NCBI GenBank assembly: GCA_903857825.1 | Contig: CAIOGI010000001.1 | Span: 1 to 40,697, forward strand | Direction: 5' to 3' | DNA: 40,697 bases | Source of the DNA: Candidatus Tayloriibacteriota bacterium | GTDB taxonomy: Bacteria; Patescibacteriota; Minisyncoccia; Phycocordibacterales; PALSA-1337 | Shown: one piece after another, positions 39,726 to 40,697 of the stretch | How positions within the stretch are numbered: position 1 is the first letter of the stretch | Layout: the number at the start of each line of letters is the position of its first letter | Made by a program: the position numbers and the translations under genes | Notes under the pieces: model-generated | Database searches by the model: none | Told to the model about the DNA's origin: nothing | What the model saw: the letters and a program-made list of their open reading frames with translations, nothing else

Positions 39726-40110
39726 GGCTTAATAGAGCCATATATTAAAAAATACCCAGATACAAATCAACCGCGTTCAGAATGCGCGGTCATCTCGAGG
39801 TTAGTTGAGACTTCCAACATCTTACGCGGTTGTAAGAAATTCTTACAAAGGGGTTATTAGAATCCACAGATTCAACCCAACGGAAGTTGACCATGATCTT
39901 GAGCGAAAGGGGATGTCGCATTATAACTTTTTAATATAATTGGTACCTAGAGAGGTCCCTGTTTTGTTTATTAAGTCATGCGGTTATCCAACTTTGCCCT
40001 TGAAAGGTTACTTTCTCTTTGAACAAATTTCAACCCTTACTTATTACTACTACCCATGAAATCGTCAATGTGCTATGACGTGGCAACCCTCGGTTGATGC
40101 CTCATCGATC
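39726..40110. other. Structured noncoding region, unidentified RNA or origin DNA
   Basis: No reading frame of note between cca and the last gene (39675-40225). Many stems follow each other: ACCGCG/CGCGGT (39770-39790), TCTTAC/GTAAGA (39820-39837) competing with GTAAGAA/TTCTTAC (39832-39846), a bulged 10-bp hairpin (39851-39878), CAAC GGAA GTTG (39878-39889), GCGA/TCGC (39903-39919), ACCT/AGGT (39945-39956) and a bulged GGC-AACC/GGTT-GCC (40082-40101). I could not match it to RNase P RNA, tmRNA, SRP RNA or 6S RNA. Strand is undetermined. Confidence 0.5.
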
Positions 40111-40142
40111 CGGTATCATTGTATCAAGTATAAAAGACATGT

Positions 40143-40193
40143 AAAGGACATATGCAATGATAACTGTGGATAACTCAATTTGTCTTGTCCTTT
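40143..40193. promoter_or_regulatory. DnaA box centred in an inverted repeat
   Basis: AAAGGACA (40143-40150) and TGTCCTTT (40186-40193) flank TGTGGATAA (40165-40173, a perfect DnaA box on the minus strand). The box lies within one base of the centre of symmetry. TATAAAAGACAT also occurs twice nearby (about 40131 and 40193). It could be an origin module or the operator of the following gene. Confidence 0.5.
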
Positions 40194-40225
40194 ATAAAAG
40201 ACATTGTTTATTATTATGAAATGAG

Positions 40226-40697
40226 ATGTTAGTATTAATGAGTATGAATAGTAAATACTATATTACATCCTTTGTTGCTGGCTTTATATTGATGACAGTT
40301 GAATTAACGGCATCTAGAATTTGTGCCCCGATCATAGGTTCTTCAATCTTTACATGGACTTCCGTAATAGGGAGTGTACTCTTGGGACTATCGATAGGCA
40401 GCTTAATTGGAGGAAAAATAATTGATAAGTATTCGAAGAATTATAGTGGTGAAAAGTTACTATCATTCGCATTACTAATTTCTTCATTGCTTGTGTATTT
40501 GATAATACCTCTTTCAAAGATTGTTTCGTCTTTACTTGATAAATCTTTCTCAATAATGAGTCTCTCTATTATTGTCTGTTTTACTTTGTTTCTTTTACCA
40601 TCAATAGCAATCGGCTCAATTTCTCCTATAATCTTTCATTTGTATGTTAGTGATATAAATAATATTGGTAAAAAATATGCGATATTATCTAGTCTGT
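40226..40697 (+). CDS. Membrane part of a spermidine-synthase-like protein, partial
   Basis: 157 codons to the window edge. In-frame ATGs lie at 40226, 40238 and 40244; TATTAT near 40212 favours the first. At least four membrane helices. VELTASRICAPIIGSSIFTW followed by SVIGSVLLGLSIGSLIGGKI matches the N-terminal membrane domain (AxxxxAPxxGSSxxxWT...GLSxGxxxGG) of the fused MFS-like/spermidine-synthase-like proteins. Their C-terminal methyltransferase-fold domain would lie outside the window. Function of the fused family is not well established. First gene after the putative origin region, read away from it. Confidence 0.75.
   Translation, partial: MLVLMSMNSKYYITSFVAGFILMTVELTASRICAPIIGSSIFTWTSVIGSVLLGLSIGSLIGGKIIDKYSKNYSGEKLLSFALLISSLLVYLIIPLSKIVSSLLDKSFSIMSLSIIVCFTLFLLPSIAIGSISPIIFHLYVSDINNIGKKYAILSSL

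Noticed and set aside
39711-39740. ACAGAACGAAACGGCTTAATAG resembles the 3' conserved region of RNase P RNA
   Set aside because: The spacing between ACAGAA and GGCTTA is wrong and the 5' conserved region (GAGGAAAGTCC) is absent; upstream is the cca coding region and a parS-like site.
1-40697. CRISPR arrays, insertion sequences or prophage
   Set aside because: No regular spaced repeats, no transposase or integrase, and no phage structural genes were seen; the tail-fibre-like repeats belong to a signal-peptide-bearing surface protein.

Overview
The window looks like a piece of a small, AT-rich bacterial chromosome of the Patescibacteria (CPR) radiation, most likely a Parcubacteria-type lineage. 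This is inference from gene content and style. Starts are almost never preceded by a Shine-Dalgarno sequence. Many genes have a TATAAT-like hexamer only 6-7 nt before the start codon. Core proteins are often shortened: trigger factor without a PPIase domain, a short PGK, and a separate, degenerate ComEC metallo-beta-lactamase part. Surface proteins carry GW(I/L)SF and GNVGIGT repeats and sit beside a PilB-PilC-prepilin operon. TGA is used as a stop (recJ, the second prepilin), so the Gracilibacteria-type code does not apply.

Layout. 1-2.5 kb: C-terminally cut, secreted M11-like zinc metalloprotease. 2.6-5.9 kb: str operon rpsL-rpsG-fusA, followed by a structured 3' element. 5.9-6.3 kb: long hairpin-rich leader. 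6.3-10.5 kb: M50 protease, bL28, a foreign-looking Nudix cassette, superoxide dismutase, and a split ComEC. 10.5-14.5 kb: MazF-like toxin, RNase H with a C-terminal viroplasmin-like domain, second M50 protein, RecJ, HIT protein. 14.5-23.2 kb: type IV pilus operon (pilB, pilC, three prepilin-like genes) leading into tpiA and pgk. 23.4-27.2 kb: three surface or envelope genes. 27.2-34.3 kb: nusA with a terminator-like leader, two envelope proteins, trigger factor, rsmE, clpP, RNase Y, a second copy of the structured 3' element, and HU. 34.5-38.1 kb: SDR, four tRNAs without encoded CCA, two related HTH proteins, YraN, a membrane coiled-coil protein. 38.2-40.7 kb: CCA-adding enzyme with a cluster of parS-like palindromes, about 550 bp of structured noncoding DNA with a DnaA box inside an inverted repeat, and the start of a membrane spermidine-synthase-like gene.

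Functional themes. Translation and RNA metabolism: str operon, bL28, RsmE, NusA, RNase Y, CCA enzyme, tRNAs. Protein quality control: ClpP, trigger factor, two M50 proteins. DNA uptake and adhesion: type IV pilus, ComEC, surface proteins. Glycolysis: TpiA and Pgk.

The two most novel-looking signals are: (1) a two-copy structured element directly 3' of fusA and rny, with conserved internal arms and outer stems that differ in sequence but stay complementary; (2) a concentration of parS-like sites in and after cca, next to DnaA boxes and a strand switch in gene direction, which suggests the chromosome's centromere/origin region lies here.
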